Shown here piece after piece: positions 55,201-62,954 of a DNA stretch of 64,000 bases; positions within the stretch are counted from its first letter, which is position 1; each line of letters starts with the position of its first letter. Origin of the DNA: JAUUZQ01 sp964538375 (GTDB lineage: Bacteria > Bacteroidota > Bacteroidia > Bacteroidales > GCA-2748055); the NCBI GenBank assembly GCA_964538375.1, contig CAZIFQ010000001.1, forward strand, positions 255,968 through 319,967, written 5' to 3'. The notes under the pieces are model-generated. The model was not told where the DNA came from. It did not search any database and saw only the letters and a list, made by a program, of their open reading frames with translations. Made by a program: the position numbers and the translations under genes.

Positions 55201-56409
55201 GACAAAGTAACAGAAGCTATACAGCGAGACGCAGAAGATCGGGGATCACCAATAATGCATGTATTGGAAAAACTATCTAATAAAGATACCGGGAAAACGC
55301 TCGTAACATATGAATATGTGAGCGGAATCTATCAAGATTCAATGCCATACAACGGGGTTATTGGAAAGATAAATACCAGGAAAGGGTCATGGCAGTTCAA
55401 AGCCATGACCACAAACACCAAACCCAAAACCGTATCGGTATTTGTTAAGGAATTTGAACTTGAAACAGGTCACAAGCCCAAAATAGCATGGAACGGTGGA
55501 TATATTCTTAATGCCGAATTGGTTGGCAAGCTTGGTTTACCGGAATCATATATCGGCTCTCCCCTGGGAATGCTGATTTCTGATGGCATATGTAAATGTC
55601 CGCCCTTGTTTAATAAAGCGGCCCTGTTGATTAACAAAGACGGAACAACTGAAATCAAGAGAGTGAGTTGCAGCAAGGGCTTACACATTAAAGGTAAGAA
55701 TTGGGAAGCAAACCTGGAGCACAGTCATTATAATATTGAAGATCCTGGTGATGAATTGGCTTACTATGATTTGATGTTTAGTAAACAAAAGATCAAAGGA
55801 AATGGCAGAACCATCGTGCGTTTTTCCGGGAACCATGTCAAGGAGGTAATAAAAACCAAAAAAGGAGATTGGGTGAATATTATTCCGGTTGGAATTACTT
55901 TGTTATTTCCCGAAAAGAAAACTCCAACAGGTATTACAGTTGAAGAAGAAGTAAAGATATTTGTAAAGGGCTACGAAGAGATTCAGCATGCCATAGAGGC
56001 CGGTCCGCTGCTTCTGGCAGATAATGAGCTGGCTCTTGACATGAAAGAGGAGGGATGGAAAACTGTGAATTCCATTGCCACACAAGCTGCGCGGCTGGAT
56101 TATACAGATATGCGTGGTCCGAAAATAGCCGTTGGAATGAATACTGAGGGAGAACTTGCTGTGCTAACCATTAATGGAAGAATAAGAGAATCGGTCGGTG
56201 CGACGCATGTGGATATGGCAAAAATTTTAAGGAAATACGGTATGCATACAGCCATGGGCTTCGATCCCGGTGGCAGCAGTACGCTTGTTATTAACGGCGA
56301 AACCATGAACATCTCCCCCTATAACCACAGGTATGAAGAAAATGTATTTTCTTTACCCCCCGAACCAAGAGCCGTGTCAAACGCTGTGATCGGGTATATT
56401 GAGGAATAA
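52240..56409 (+). CDS. Fusion: GT4-like glycosyltransferase + unknown middle region + C-terminal phosphodiester glycosidase (NAGPA-like) domain
   Basis: A 1389-residue multidomain protein with no signal peptide. Residues ~50-580 resemble a GT-B glycosyltransferase: LTFHYMIDGVTVEIGKYAE at the N-terminus, NNHDFYWEGG, a donor-site EX7E (SETEGRGLPIIEATACGTP near 472). It shares the HDFxWE and overall plan with the separate enzyme at 57591. Residues ~600-1010 are a mainly helical region that I do not recognise. Residues ~1030-1389 match the phosphodiester glycosidase domain of NAGPA/DUF2233 proteins (KIAWNGGYILNAE, AIEAGPLLL, KIAVGMNTEG, GFDPGGSSTLVING). Such domains cleave sugar-1-phosphodiesters. 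One protein may thus add and remove sugars on a phosphoglycan, which is inference. Confidence 0.82.
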   Translation: MKRKMTTSELLSVLKKENINTWFDLGLFIDRFKEENEEDELQFKGDYEAFIKKNSAGGAAFLTFHYMIDGVTVEIGKYAELMRRNIPGIPIHYIAGKFHSKSDTLINPSYKKLEVPLLKGFGEWPLYEGLFLTDLERGSVAYNDLIIKLWNECLLIVDRIGRYIEEENITLLYIVNVCSNPGNVSAALALVILSEFMGIPVINNNHDFYWEGGNNKFDKKSQGLKSGPRDFFFTNSHLGEVFSLIEVLFPWSSKHWINVNINKGQTEHLIRTNGHNPASVMEVGTAVDTKQYTKIDKRRKINAFLQFEKILSRYKEQLVSYSVQDVLKSKLVSRNNPMPILMGQKTMPVNEFIAENVIFLQPTRIISRKRIELGFQLLLKMLSNEEMINKLNHAPKLKVTLLITGPIAEGHFEYYRELVKHFKDLLEKISPTFKERVFLAFLLGELDKERFLNKFENPIGIPELYNIASLILLPSETEGRGLPIIEATACGTPIFCSRYVPEEVYSEVIGEHLQEKDRLKVLEFRGEKISTKIVNKIIERVFFPHKFADETKHNKRVVEKRYSLNALDENIQYMLRQMYYQLQPISALTETTREALKEYKQKVSFSNEDLKYLLHRENRQYLPGYGQMYFMLMLKSLIDPSYFRNEQQRVKGSAFYFANKLITNVTDLNKIPEKITHDFYNAVDFIFKIRDGEDEIRHDHSMSYRHRNRLNYPYQQFTFQELTGLINLLYLKIVKCAPLNKVNISPQFFTDWNLALLQLSSCKYLAIDNRKHLIENLKKNLPIAYFPGEFITYELEFFALQSIRSRLRLPIEKELTQEHINKHKDTIAPVYIFAQQNNLGKQLTKEEIEHYLLEGESKELRLLYENKLIRVINTLQLSVGIHFPQLGEEALKHLRQIRMDGGYLLTNRRNAALMTDIVNIDRFHIGQVKTQTAENLMGIPVGSGYIQYVPAGIRPTLAYPSPIQTAKDLDNALNSELYHSLVEKLGKDKVTEAIQRDAEDRGSPIMHVLEKLSNKDTGKTLVTYEYVSGIYQDSMPYNGVIGKINTRKGSWQFKAMTTNTKPKTVSVFVKEFELETGHKPKIAWNGGYILNAELVGKLGLPESYIGSPLGMLISDGICKCPPLFNKAALLINKDGTTEIKRVSCSKGLHIKGKNWEANLEHSHYNIEDPGDELAYYDLMFSKQKIKGNGRTIVRFSGNHVKEVIKTKKGDWVNIIPVGITLLFPEKKTPTGITVEEEVKIFVKGYEEIQHAIEAGPLLLADNELALDMKEEGWKTVNSIATQAARLDYTDMRGPKIAVGMNTEGELAVLTINGRIRESVGATHVDMAKILRKYGMHTAMGFDPGGSSTLVINGETMNISPYNHRYEENVFSLPPEPRAVSNAVIGYIEE

Positions 56410-56443
56410 ACCACACCTGGGCACAATCTAAAAACACAAGACT

Positions 56444-57568
56444 TTGGCTGGAATATATATACACGTACCCTTTTGTCGACAGGCCTGCCGGTACTGCGAT
56501 TTCTATTTCACGGTAAGTTTGAAATACGTCGACGATTATGTGGACGCTCTTTTGAAGGAGATCGTGTTAAAGAAGAACTACCTGGAACAAGAAGAAATCG
56601 AAACGATTTATTTTGGAGGAGGAACACCATCTGTTTTATCGAAAAAACACCTGGAGCGCATACTCAAACTTTTGCATAGAGAATTTATGTTATCTATCAA
56701 TGCTGAAGTCACCCTTGAAGCTAATCCGGATGATTTATCAAAATCTTATCTCAAAGGAATCCGGGAAATTGGCTTTAACCGCCTGAGCGTGGGGGTACAA
56801 TCGTTCCACCAGGACGAGCTTAGTTTGATGCGGCGCTCACATACGGAAAAGCAAGCCACGGAAAGTATTTTGAATGCCTCCAAAGCGGGATTTGACAACA
56901 TAAATATGGACCTGATTTATGGGGTCCCGGGTCTTAGCATGAAAAAGTGGGACAAAAATTTACAGGCAGCAATGGGCCTTCCCGTTCAACACCTCTCCGC
57001 CTACCACCTGAGCTATGAAAAAGGAACAATTTTCGATCACTGGAGAAAAAACGGAAAGCTCTTTGAGGTGGACGAGACCATCAGTATTGAGCAATATAAA
57101 ATGTTGAGGGAGATTACCGGAAAGAATGGATACGAACACTATGAAATTTCAAATTTTGCAAAAGAGGGACATAAATCAAGGCATAATACATCTTATTGGG
57201 AAAACAAACCCTACCTGGGGTTGGGCCCGGCAGCACATTCTTATAATGGAGAAGAACGAAGCTGGAATGTATCTTCAGTGAAGAAGTATATTGAAAAAAT
57301 AAATACCGGGGGAAGCTTTAATGAAGGAGAAAATCTCACAAAGATGAATCGTTTTAACGATTACCTGATTATTTCGCTGCGAACAATGCGAGGAGCGGAT
57401 CTGGAATACATTAAAACAGCGTTTGGAAAATCTCTGTATGAAAAACTTATGCTATCAGCGAATCAACATATTGAAAGTGGATTGCTGCAGTGCAAGCAGG
57501 AAAAACTAACAATACACCCCGATAACTGGTTAAAAGCCGACATGATTATACGGGATTTGATTGAATAG
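56444..57568 (+). CDS. hemW: Radical-SAM HemW (heme chaperone, coproporphyrinogen III oxidase-like)
   Basis: 374 residues starting at TTG 56444 (AGIYIHVPFCRQACRYCDFYF). No ATG would keep the cluster motif. Cys11, Cys15 and Cys18 form CxxxCxxC. HemW-type features are TIYFGGGTPSVLS, VTLEANPDD, RLSVGVQSFH and NMDLIYGVPG. The fourth cysteine of true HemN is absent, fitting HemW, which inserts heme into partner proteins rather than oxidising coproporphyrinogen. It lies 34 bp after the fusion glycosyltransferase. Confidence 0.9.
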   Translation: MAGIYIHVPFCRQACRYCDFYFTVSLKYVDDYVDALLKEIVLKKNYLEQEEIETIYFGGGTPSVLSKKHLERILKLLHREFMLSINAEVTLEANPDDLSKSYLKGIREIGFNRLSVGVQSFHQDELSLMRRSHTEKQATESILNASKAGFDNINMDLIYGVPGLSMKKWDKNLQAAMGLPVQHLSAYHLSYEKGTIFDHWRKNGKLFEVDETISIEQYKMLREITGKNGYEHYEISNFAKEGHKSRHNTSYWENKPYLGLGPAAHSYNGEERSWNVSSVKKYIEKINTGGSFNEGENLTKMNRFNDYLIISLRTMRGADLEYIKTAFGKSLYEKLMLSANQHIESGLLQCKQEKLTIHPDNWLKADMIIRDLIE

Positions 57569-57590
57569 TATTTTCTTAGCCCGAGATAAT

Positions 57591-58883
57591 TTATTTAACC
57601 AGGGCAAAGGCCTTTTCAATTAATTCCTGCAGTTTTTCTTCGAGCGTTTTATAAGAAAAGTATTTTTTCCCGAGCGCATAGTTATAATCAGCAATTTCTT
57701 TTGCCAGCTTAGGATTATAAATAATCTCTGCCATATCTTTTACTGCCTGGTCATTAAGATCGTTTTTCTCCAGCATCACGGTTTTGAATCCTTTGCTACC
57801 AATATCCGGCATGTAAACAGGTTCATAATTATTGACAAAGATAGGCCGGCGGGCAAGCACAGCTTCTACAAATGCATTTCCAAATCCTTCATAGGTACTG
57901 AAGTAGGTACAGGCATTTGCCCTGGCATATCCGTCTGATAGTGAAAACCGCACTTCGCCTTTGGTGTTTGAAAGCCCTTTGTTATGAAAAAGGTGGTAAG
58001 CAAAACGAATCTGTTGGCTTAACTTAAGTTCGTGAATTTGCTCCACAAGCTCATTATAGTACTGGCTTTCTGCGTCATCTGCGTAGTTGCCGGTAATGAT
58101 TAATTTGACCTTCTTATCATTGAGTTTATGTACAAGGTCGATGGCCACTTCTATACCTTTTCTTCCTACGATTCGTGTAATCTGATAGAGGAAAAGATCA
58201 GAAGGGCTGTAGCCAAGATGTTCTGGTAGGTTTGCATTTCGTTCTGTCTTGATACCAAATCCCATGTTAAAATCCATCACATTGGGCACATTGACTGAGT
58301 CGCGGCCAAAGCGTTCTTTCAAAGATTTTTGCGCATTTGAGTTGATCACTGCGTGAATAGAGTTTGGCGCCTGAAGGGGGAAAACTGTTTCTACAAACTT
58401 ATTAATTTCTTCGTGGGGAGACATATAACGGTCACCACGCTCCCATGCAAAATCATGGTCGTGCGTAATCGTAGGCAGACCAAGTTTATGTACGGCTTTG
58501 TTTATAGCCAGGCCCATTTCCAGGTGTGAGGGTAGGGCAGAGGCGTTCTCTGAAATTAGCAGCTCGAGTTTATTGATTCTCGCCCAATTCAATAATTTCT
58601 TATAAATGACTTTCGAATAGAGATTCAGGTGTTCAATAAGCTCATCAGGGTCTGTTTCCGGATGGAAAAATGCTTTTTTCTGACTCCAGTAGCTTTCCGG
58701 GGAGAAAAAAGACATCTCGGGAACCAGTGTTTCCGATTCCGGATTCATTGGGCGTTCCTGATACTGGCCAGAAATAATGTATATCTGATGGCCCATGGAT
58801 TTAAGAACAGCTATCCATTTTTCAGCTTCAAGCGCTACGCCATCGACACCGCCTATTCTACCAATTATAATTCCTATTCTCAT
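57591..58883 (-). CDS. GT4-like glycosyltransferase
   Basis: A 430-residue cytosolic GT-B enzyme. Its N-terminus, IGIIIGRIGGVDGVALEAEK, has the Gly-rich acceptor loop. HDHDFAWERG aligns with the NNHDFYWEGG of the fusion protein at 52240. The donor domain has QITRIVGRKGIEVAIDLV and EX7E in YEGFGNAFVEAVLARRP near residue 331. The sugar specificity is unknown. The two related enzymes flanking hemW suggest a small glycan or compatible-solute pathway. Confidence 0.85.
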   Translation of the reverse strand: MRIGIIIGRIGGVDGVALEAEKWIAVLKSMGHQIYIISGQYQERPMNPESETLVPEMSFFSPESYWSQKKAFFHPETDPDELIEHLNLYSKVIYKKLLNWARINKLELLISENASALPSHLEMGLAINKAVHKLGLPTITHDHDFAWERGDRYMSPHEEINKFVETVFPLQAPNSIHAVINSNAQKSLKERFGRDSVNVPNVMDFNMGFGIKTERNANLPEHLGYSPSDLFLYQITRIVGRKGIEVAIDLVHKLNDKKVKLIITGNYADDAESQYYNELVEQIHELKLSQQIRFAYHLFHNKGLSNTKGEVRFSLSDGYARANACTYFSTYEGFGNAFVEAVLARRPIFVNNYEPVYMPDIGSKGFKTVMLEKNDLNDQAVKDMAEIIYNPKLAKEIADYNYALGKKYFSYKTLEEKLQELIEKAFALVK

Positions 58884-59116
58884 GATAATTTGTGTCTACC
58901 AATGATTAATTATAATCTAAAATTAAGGAATATTTTTTAATCACTGATATTAAGGGAGAGATCGCTGGGGGGGGCATATTTATTTGTCCCCGGATTCCAG
59001 GGTTTTTATGGTTGTGCTTTGTTTTTTATCCACGAATCTACGAATGAAAAACTAACGCTTTCCAGTTGTGTGGTGATGTTCACGTAAGGAACAAAAAGTT
59101 ATTTACAGGGAAACAA
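58884..59116. other. Intergenic, nothing recognised
   Basis: A 233-bp spacer between two leftward genes. It includes a short G-run (GGGGGGGG near 58968) and no open frame or clear promoter box. Confidence 0.4.
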
Positions 59117-60004
59117 TTACATCAGAACAAACGTAGTGTTTCCGATTAGTTTTCCTTCACAGTAAAGTTCAGCCACATATTCACCAGGTACAATTTCGCC
59201 ATTGTTTGTCCAAAAGATAGAAACAGGCAAATCAGCGTTTTCGTATGTTACTGTTCGGGAAGCAGAAACGGGAAGCTCTTCATCATTGTATGATATTACT
59301 TCAAGTTCCGGGGTACCAAGGGCAACTTCATCAGGACGAATCAATCGCAGGTAGATGGTTTTTTCGCCCGGCAGCGCCACAGAGTTTGCCCTTATAACAA
59401 AATCTGCACGAATTTTATCAATATACTTAATCCTCTTTTTAGGACGGTTTTTTCCATTAATAGGCACTATTAGCATATCCGATGCCTGAAGCGATGAAGC
59501 CAGGTCCTTGATATCTTCCAGGTCTGCTTTTTCTGTTTCCAGCTGCTGTTTCTGTGTTTGTAGTGTTTGCTCAGAACGTTTTAGCTGGATATTTTCAGCC
59601 ATCAGGGCCTGGTTCTGAGAATTCAGGGAGTCAATTTGTACGATATAGGATCTTAGCACAGTTCGAAGGGTTTCCATTTCTCTTCGGTACATTTTTATTT
59701 TATAGGCATCATCAGCCTGGATAGCGATCAGGCGATCAATTTTCTCTTGCTGGAGGACCATTTCTGATTGAATTTTCTCATTGTCTGTTTCGAGGGAATC
59801 ATACTCGGTATATATAAAATGCAGCTCCCGTTCGAGGGAATCTTTTTCCATTTTGAAAAAAACTTTGTTTTGCTGCAGCTCTTCGCTGGTAACATCATAA
59901 TCCTTTTTCAGATCCAAGAGCATATAAATGGCAACGGCAAGCACCACAACCAAAAGCCCAACAACACCATACAATACTCCAACATTTGATTTCTTTTCAG
60001 GCAT
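59117..60004 (-). CDS. Membrane-anchored coiled-coil protein, hypothetical
   Basis: A 295-residue protein. An N-terminal transmembrane helix (NVGVLYGVVGLLVVVLAVAIYMLL) is followed by a ~130-residue coiled coil (SLERELHFIYTEYDSLETDNEKI to LKRSEQTLQTQKQQLETEKADL), then a C-terminal beta-sandwich-like domain (RADFVIRANSVALPGEKTIYLRLI, VPGEYVAELYCEGKLIGNTTFVL). I know of similar Bacteroidota hypotheticals but no function. It is probably periplasmic and anchored in the inner membrane. A TATATTTG -7 box lies upstream at 60027-60034. Confidence 0.82.
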   Translation of the reverse strand: MPEKKSNVGVLYGVVGLLVVVLAVAIYMLLDLKKDYDVTSEELQQNKVFFKMEKDSLERELHFIYTEYDSLETDNEKIQSEMVLQQEKIDRLIAIQADDAYKIKMYRREMETLRTVLRSYIVQIDSLNSQNQALMAENIQLKRSEQTLQTQKQQLETEKADLEDIKDLASSLQASDMLIVPINGKNRPKKRIKYIDKIRADFVIRANSVALPGEKTIYLRLIRPDEVALGTPELEVISYNDEELPVSASRTVTYENADLPVSIFWTNNGEIVPGEYVAELYCEGKLIGNTTFVLM

Positions 60005-60026
60005 ATCAATGATTTTTAATGATCTA

Positions 60027-60034
60027 CAAATATA
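60027..60034 (-). promoter_or_regulatory. Candidate -7 box for the coiled-coil gene
   Basis: The minus-strand sequence TATATTTG lies 23 bp before the ATG at 60004. No -33 TTG was found at a 19-bp spacing. Confidence 0.35.
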
Positions 60035-60170
60035 TGAAAACCTCTTTTTACCGTAGATAAAGAAGATTTAATAAATATAACTAAGAAGAGGAAAAATTAT
60101 TATGCAGGATGAAAGCATTGCTCCAAATAACCCAAATAATCACATAGTTTGTTTCTGAATTCAAGGGAAG

Positions 60171-60215
60171 CCACCTCCCCAGGCTCGGATCGTAGAACCT
60201 AGCCCCGTAATCATA
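60171..60215 (-). pseudogene. Relic of an RHS-repeat-associated core domain
   Basis: Fifteen codons on the minus strand read YDYGARFYDPSLGRW, the hallmark of the RHS/YD-repeat core, which normally leads into a WxxxDP segment. No gene surrounds it: downstream the frame continues for ~30 non-RHS codons to a stop, and upstream there is no RHS sequence. It is a decayed fragment of a larger polymorphic-toxin-type gene. Confidence 0.75.
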
Positions 60216-60284
60216 ACATACCCTAGCTCAAAAAATATAATTCAAAGAACCATTTTCATTATAATAAAGATAGCAATTTCTATA

Positions 60285-61229
60285 TTATTTAAGGGGATGA
60301 AATTCAATTACTTTTCTTCGTAGTTTTTCTAAGTCAATTTGCTTGTATTGTTCAGTGCTACTAACATATCTATGACCTGCCATGTACTGTACACGACGCA
60401 AATCATACTTTTTCAGCCAGGAGGCAATTACACTCTGCCTTATTTGTGTAGCATTCTTCAGTTGAGGGTTATGTTTCTTTAAATTGCGAAACAAGTGAAA
60501 CATACTACTTTTGATATTTTCAGATCCACTGAGGCTAAGAAGTAACTGGTTAGTTTTGTAATTTATTCTACATTCTTCAGTATTCCTTCCTGGTAAACTT
60601 CGGTATGATCCAGCAAGAATCCTTGGTCTAATATTTTTAATATAGTCTATCAAATCAATAATTTGGAGTGCCTCTAAATTCAATTCTCTGGTTGAAGATC
60701 CTTTCTTAAAGTAGCTTCCCCGATCCCCTCGGATAAGTAATGTTCCTTTTCTCAATTTCAGATCATTAAGAGCAATAGTATGTAATTCACCATTTGTCAT
60801 GCCTTGAAAAACCAACAATCCCAACAATACTTTATTTCTGACAGACCGAGGATCATAAGTATCGAGTTGATTGTATAAATTCATAAGATCAGACTTATGT
60901 AAGAACTGATTATCAATGGTTCTACCAGAATCTTTCATCCTTAGGTTCCTGACCGGATTACTCAAATTTTGGTTCTCTAAAATCAAGCAATCGAAATAAT
61001 GCGAAATCGACAAAAGCATTCTATTGATGGTTGATCTGGGATTAGCTCTATTTCTTAAATGTATGATTGCATGATCAATGAAGTCCAGAATATTTTGGTA
61101 TAAACATGATTCAATAGAAATTGAATTTAATTCAAGCCAATTTGTAAAGATCTTTAGAGATTTGTTATATTGTTGTATTGTTGAAGCTCTGTATCCAAGT
61201 AAATAAAGGTATTCTGTATAATCTTTCAT
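60285..61229 (-). CDS. Tyrosine recombinase-family protein with incomplete catalytic set
   Basis: A 314-residue phage-integrase-family protein with a SAM-like N-terminal DNA-binding domain (TEYLYLLGYRASTIQQYNKSLKIF) and a C-terminal catalytic fold. Arg264 (TQIRQS), His286 (AGHRYVSS) and Tyr295 (STEQYKQ) are in place. The first catalytic Arg is Thr145 (FQGMTNGEL where GLRxxEL is usual), and the box II His is Thr261. It follows the canonical recombinase gene by 7 bp. It may work only in a heteromeric complex with that partner, or be losing function. Confidence 0.85.
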   Translation of the reverse strand: MKDYTEYLYLLGYRASTIQQYNKSLKIFTNWLELNSISIESCLYQNILDFIDHAIIHLRNRANPRSTINRMLLSISHYFDCLILENQNLSNPVRNLRMKDSGRTIDNQFLHKSDLMNLYNQLDTYDPRSVRNKVLLGLLVFQGMTNGELHTIALNDLKLRKGTLLIRGDRGSYFKKGSSTRELNLEALQIIDLIDYIKNIRPRILAGSYRSLPGRNTEECRINYKTNQLLLSLSGSENIKSSMFHLFRNLKKHNPQLKNATQIRQSVIASWLKKYDLRRVQYMAGHRYVSSTEQYKQIDLEKLRRKVIEFHPLK

Positions 61230-61236
61230 GATATTA

Positions 61237-62181
61237 TTATAATTTGTGTCCTAAATGTGTATAGATTTGCGTGCTTTCAAGACTTTTGTGACCTAAAAAA
61301 CCAGCAATACTTTCCAGGTTTAATCCATTTTCCATTAAGTGAGTAGCGATACTATGCCGCAATGTGTGAATTGATAAGGGGGTGGCAATACCTGCTTTGT
61401 TTGCTAAATACTGAAGCTTAAAATAAATTGAATTACCGATCATCCTTTTGCCTCGCTCAGATAATAACAATGCTTTTTCGTTTTGCTTCCCAGCGGTTCT
61501 TAGAAGAGGTTTTCGATACCTTCTAATATAATTGTCAATATCATATTGGATCCTTGGTCCTACAGGAACAAAGCGTACTTGGTTGAATTTTGCATGTCTT
61601 ACCATTACCAAACCGTTGTTTCTTTGTATATCTCCCACATCTAAGCCTATACCCTCCGATCTTCTCAATCCGAGACCATAGTATATGCCGAGAATCATCC
61701 TGTTTGTATCACCCTTGTTCCCTTTGCCACATGCTTCATACAGTCTATCAATTTCTTTCCTGCTCATCCATTTTCGTTCAGACCCTTGCCCCCTGGAGTA
61801 TCTGAATGAGGAATCCAGAAAGATGCTTTTGCTTTCAGAAATATGCCTCGCAAAAAGCTTGATCGCATTTAAGTTATTGAGCAAGTAGTTATGGGACAAT
61901 CTTCTTCCATTTCTAAAATTAGGCCTCTGACTTAAATGCTGCATATAGGACTTAATATGATAGTTGTTTATTTCAGAAAGCAGCGTTAAGCCATCTTCTT
62001 CCAGAAAGAAGAAAAACGAACGAACATATGCAGGAGAGTAGTATACAGTGGATTCTGCAAATCCAAATACCCTTAACCACTGTTCATATCCCTTTAACGA
62101 ACTTTTAAACTCATCAGACCTTAACAAGAGTTGCCTTATCGTACCAGTATATTGAACTGAGTTGGCGGTGACATTTTTCAT
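61237..62181 (-). CDS. Tyrosine recombinase/integrase (XerC/D-like)
   Basis: A 314-residue recombinase with the full catalytic set: Arg173 (GLGLRRSEG), Lys198 (RHAKFNQ), His272 and Arg275 (IHTLRHSIATHL), His298 (LGHKSLESTQ) and nucleophile Tyr307 (IYTHL). The N-terminal SAM-like domain is present. It starts near a divergent AbiE operon and is co-oriented with a second, degenerate recombinase. Such tandem pairs are found on integrated elements. Which element it mobilises is not clear from the window. Confidence 0.92.
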   Translation of the reverse strand: MKNVTANSVQYTGTIRQLLLRSDEFKSSLKGYEQWLRVFGFAESTVYYSPAYVRSFFFFLEEDGLTLLSEINNYHIKSYMQHLSQRPNFRNGRRLSHNYLLNNLNAIKLFARHISESKSIFLDSSFRYSRGQGSERKWMSRKEIDRLYEACGKGNKGDTNRMILGIYYGLGLRRSEGIGLDVGDIQRNNGLVMVRHAKFNQVRFVPVGPRIQYDIDNYIRRYRKPLLRTAGKQNEKALLLSERGKRMIGNSIYFKLQYLANKAGIATPLSIHTLRHSIATHLMENGLNLESIAGFLGHKSLESTQIYTHLGHKL

Positions 62182-62205
62182 AATGGATTGATTTAATAGG
62201 TTTAT

Positions 62206-62216
62206 ATTATCCTATA
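62206..62216 (+). repeat. 11-bp direct repeat ATTATCCTATA, copy 1
   Basis: An exact match to 62277-62287, 71 bp away, both within the recombinase-AbiE divergent region. It could be a recombinase binding arm or chance in AT-rich DNA. Confidence 0.35.
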
Positions 62217-62276
62217 AATCAACCATGAAGATTGAAGAATTCAATTTAGAATTATTAACACCTGTCTAAAATTGTG

Positions 62277-62287
62277 ATTATCCTATA
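62277..62287 (+). repeat. 11-bp direct repeat ATTATCCTATA, copy 2
   Basis: The second exact copy of the repeat at 62206-62216. It overlaps the start of a TATATTTG box at 62284-62291. Confidence 0.35.
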
Positions 62288-62319
62288 TTTGTATATGTTA
62301 CCATTTGTTGTTATATTTG
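62288..62319 (+). promoter_or_regulatory. Promoter of the AbiE-like operon
   Basis: TTTG at 62288-62291, a 20-bp spacer and TATATTTG at 62312-62319 match the Bacteroidota promoter. The predicted start point is near 62326, only ~12 nt before the ATG at 62338, so the message would have a very short leader. Confidence 0.5.
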
Positions 62320-62328
62320 ACAACAATT
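62303..62328. promoter_or_regulatory. Inverted repeat flanking the -7 box, likely antitoxin operator
   Basis: Arms ATTTGTTGT (62303-62311) and ACAACAATT (62320-62328) are complementary at 8 of 9 positions (7 consecutive inner bases). Their 8-bp spacer is exactly the -7 hexamer region TATATTTG. A dimer bound here would block the promoter, fitting the negative autoregulation known for AbiEi proteins. Confidence 0.6.
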
Positions 62329-62337
62329 AGAAATATA

Positions 62338-62954
62338 TGAGATTTCTTGAATTTAGAAATGCACTAAAAGCTTTCCCGGTATTTTCCTATCCGGATATAC
62401 TGAAAGTAGACCCGGCATTTGACAGGCGCAGGCTTGTTGAGTGGCAGCAACAAGACTATATCAGGAAAATTAGAAATGGATACTACATATTTCAGGATAC
62501 TGAGATAAATGAATCTATGCTCCAGCATTTGTCAAACAATATCTATAAGCCATCCTATATCTCACTTGATTCAGCACTTGCCTTCTATAACCTGATTCCT
62601 GAAGCAGTGTATCTGATTACTGGAATATCTACAAGAAAAACAATTTCATTTGAGACTTCGCTGGGAAATTTTGGGTATAGAAATATTAAGGAGGAACTGT
62701 TTTTTGGATATGATTTAATTCAAAGAAGCAATTACACAATTAAAATTGCATCTCCTGAGAAAGCTATACTTGACACCCTCTACTTAAAATTGATCAATAC
62801 TCTTTTGGAGTTAGAAGCATTAAGAATTAATCTTCCGATTGCCAGGGAAATTATTGACAAGAATACGCTGGAGAATTATTTGTATCTATATCACTCCCGA
62901 ATAATGGAAAAACGTGTAAAACTTTTTTTAAACTTTTTATATGCTGAGTCTTGA
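62338..62954 (+). CDS. AbiEi-like antitoxin (type IV toxin-antitoxin system)
   Basis: About 205 residues with the AbiEi plan. An N-terminal winged-helix region (PVFSYPDILKVDPAFDRRRLVEWQQQDYIRKIRNGYYIF) is followed by the antitoxin C-terminal part (YISLDSALAFYNLIPEAVYLITGISTRK, KIASPEKAILDTLYLK). The antitoxin represses the operon and counteracts the downstream nucleotidyltransferase. It overlaps the toxin gene by 14 bp, which couples translation. The ATG at 62338 is preceded by the promoter and operator described separately. Confidence 0.85.
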
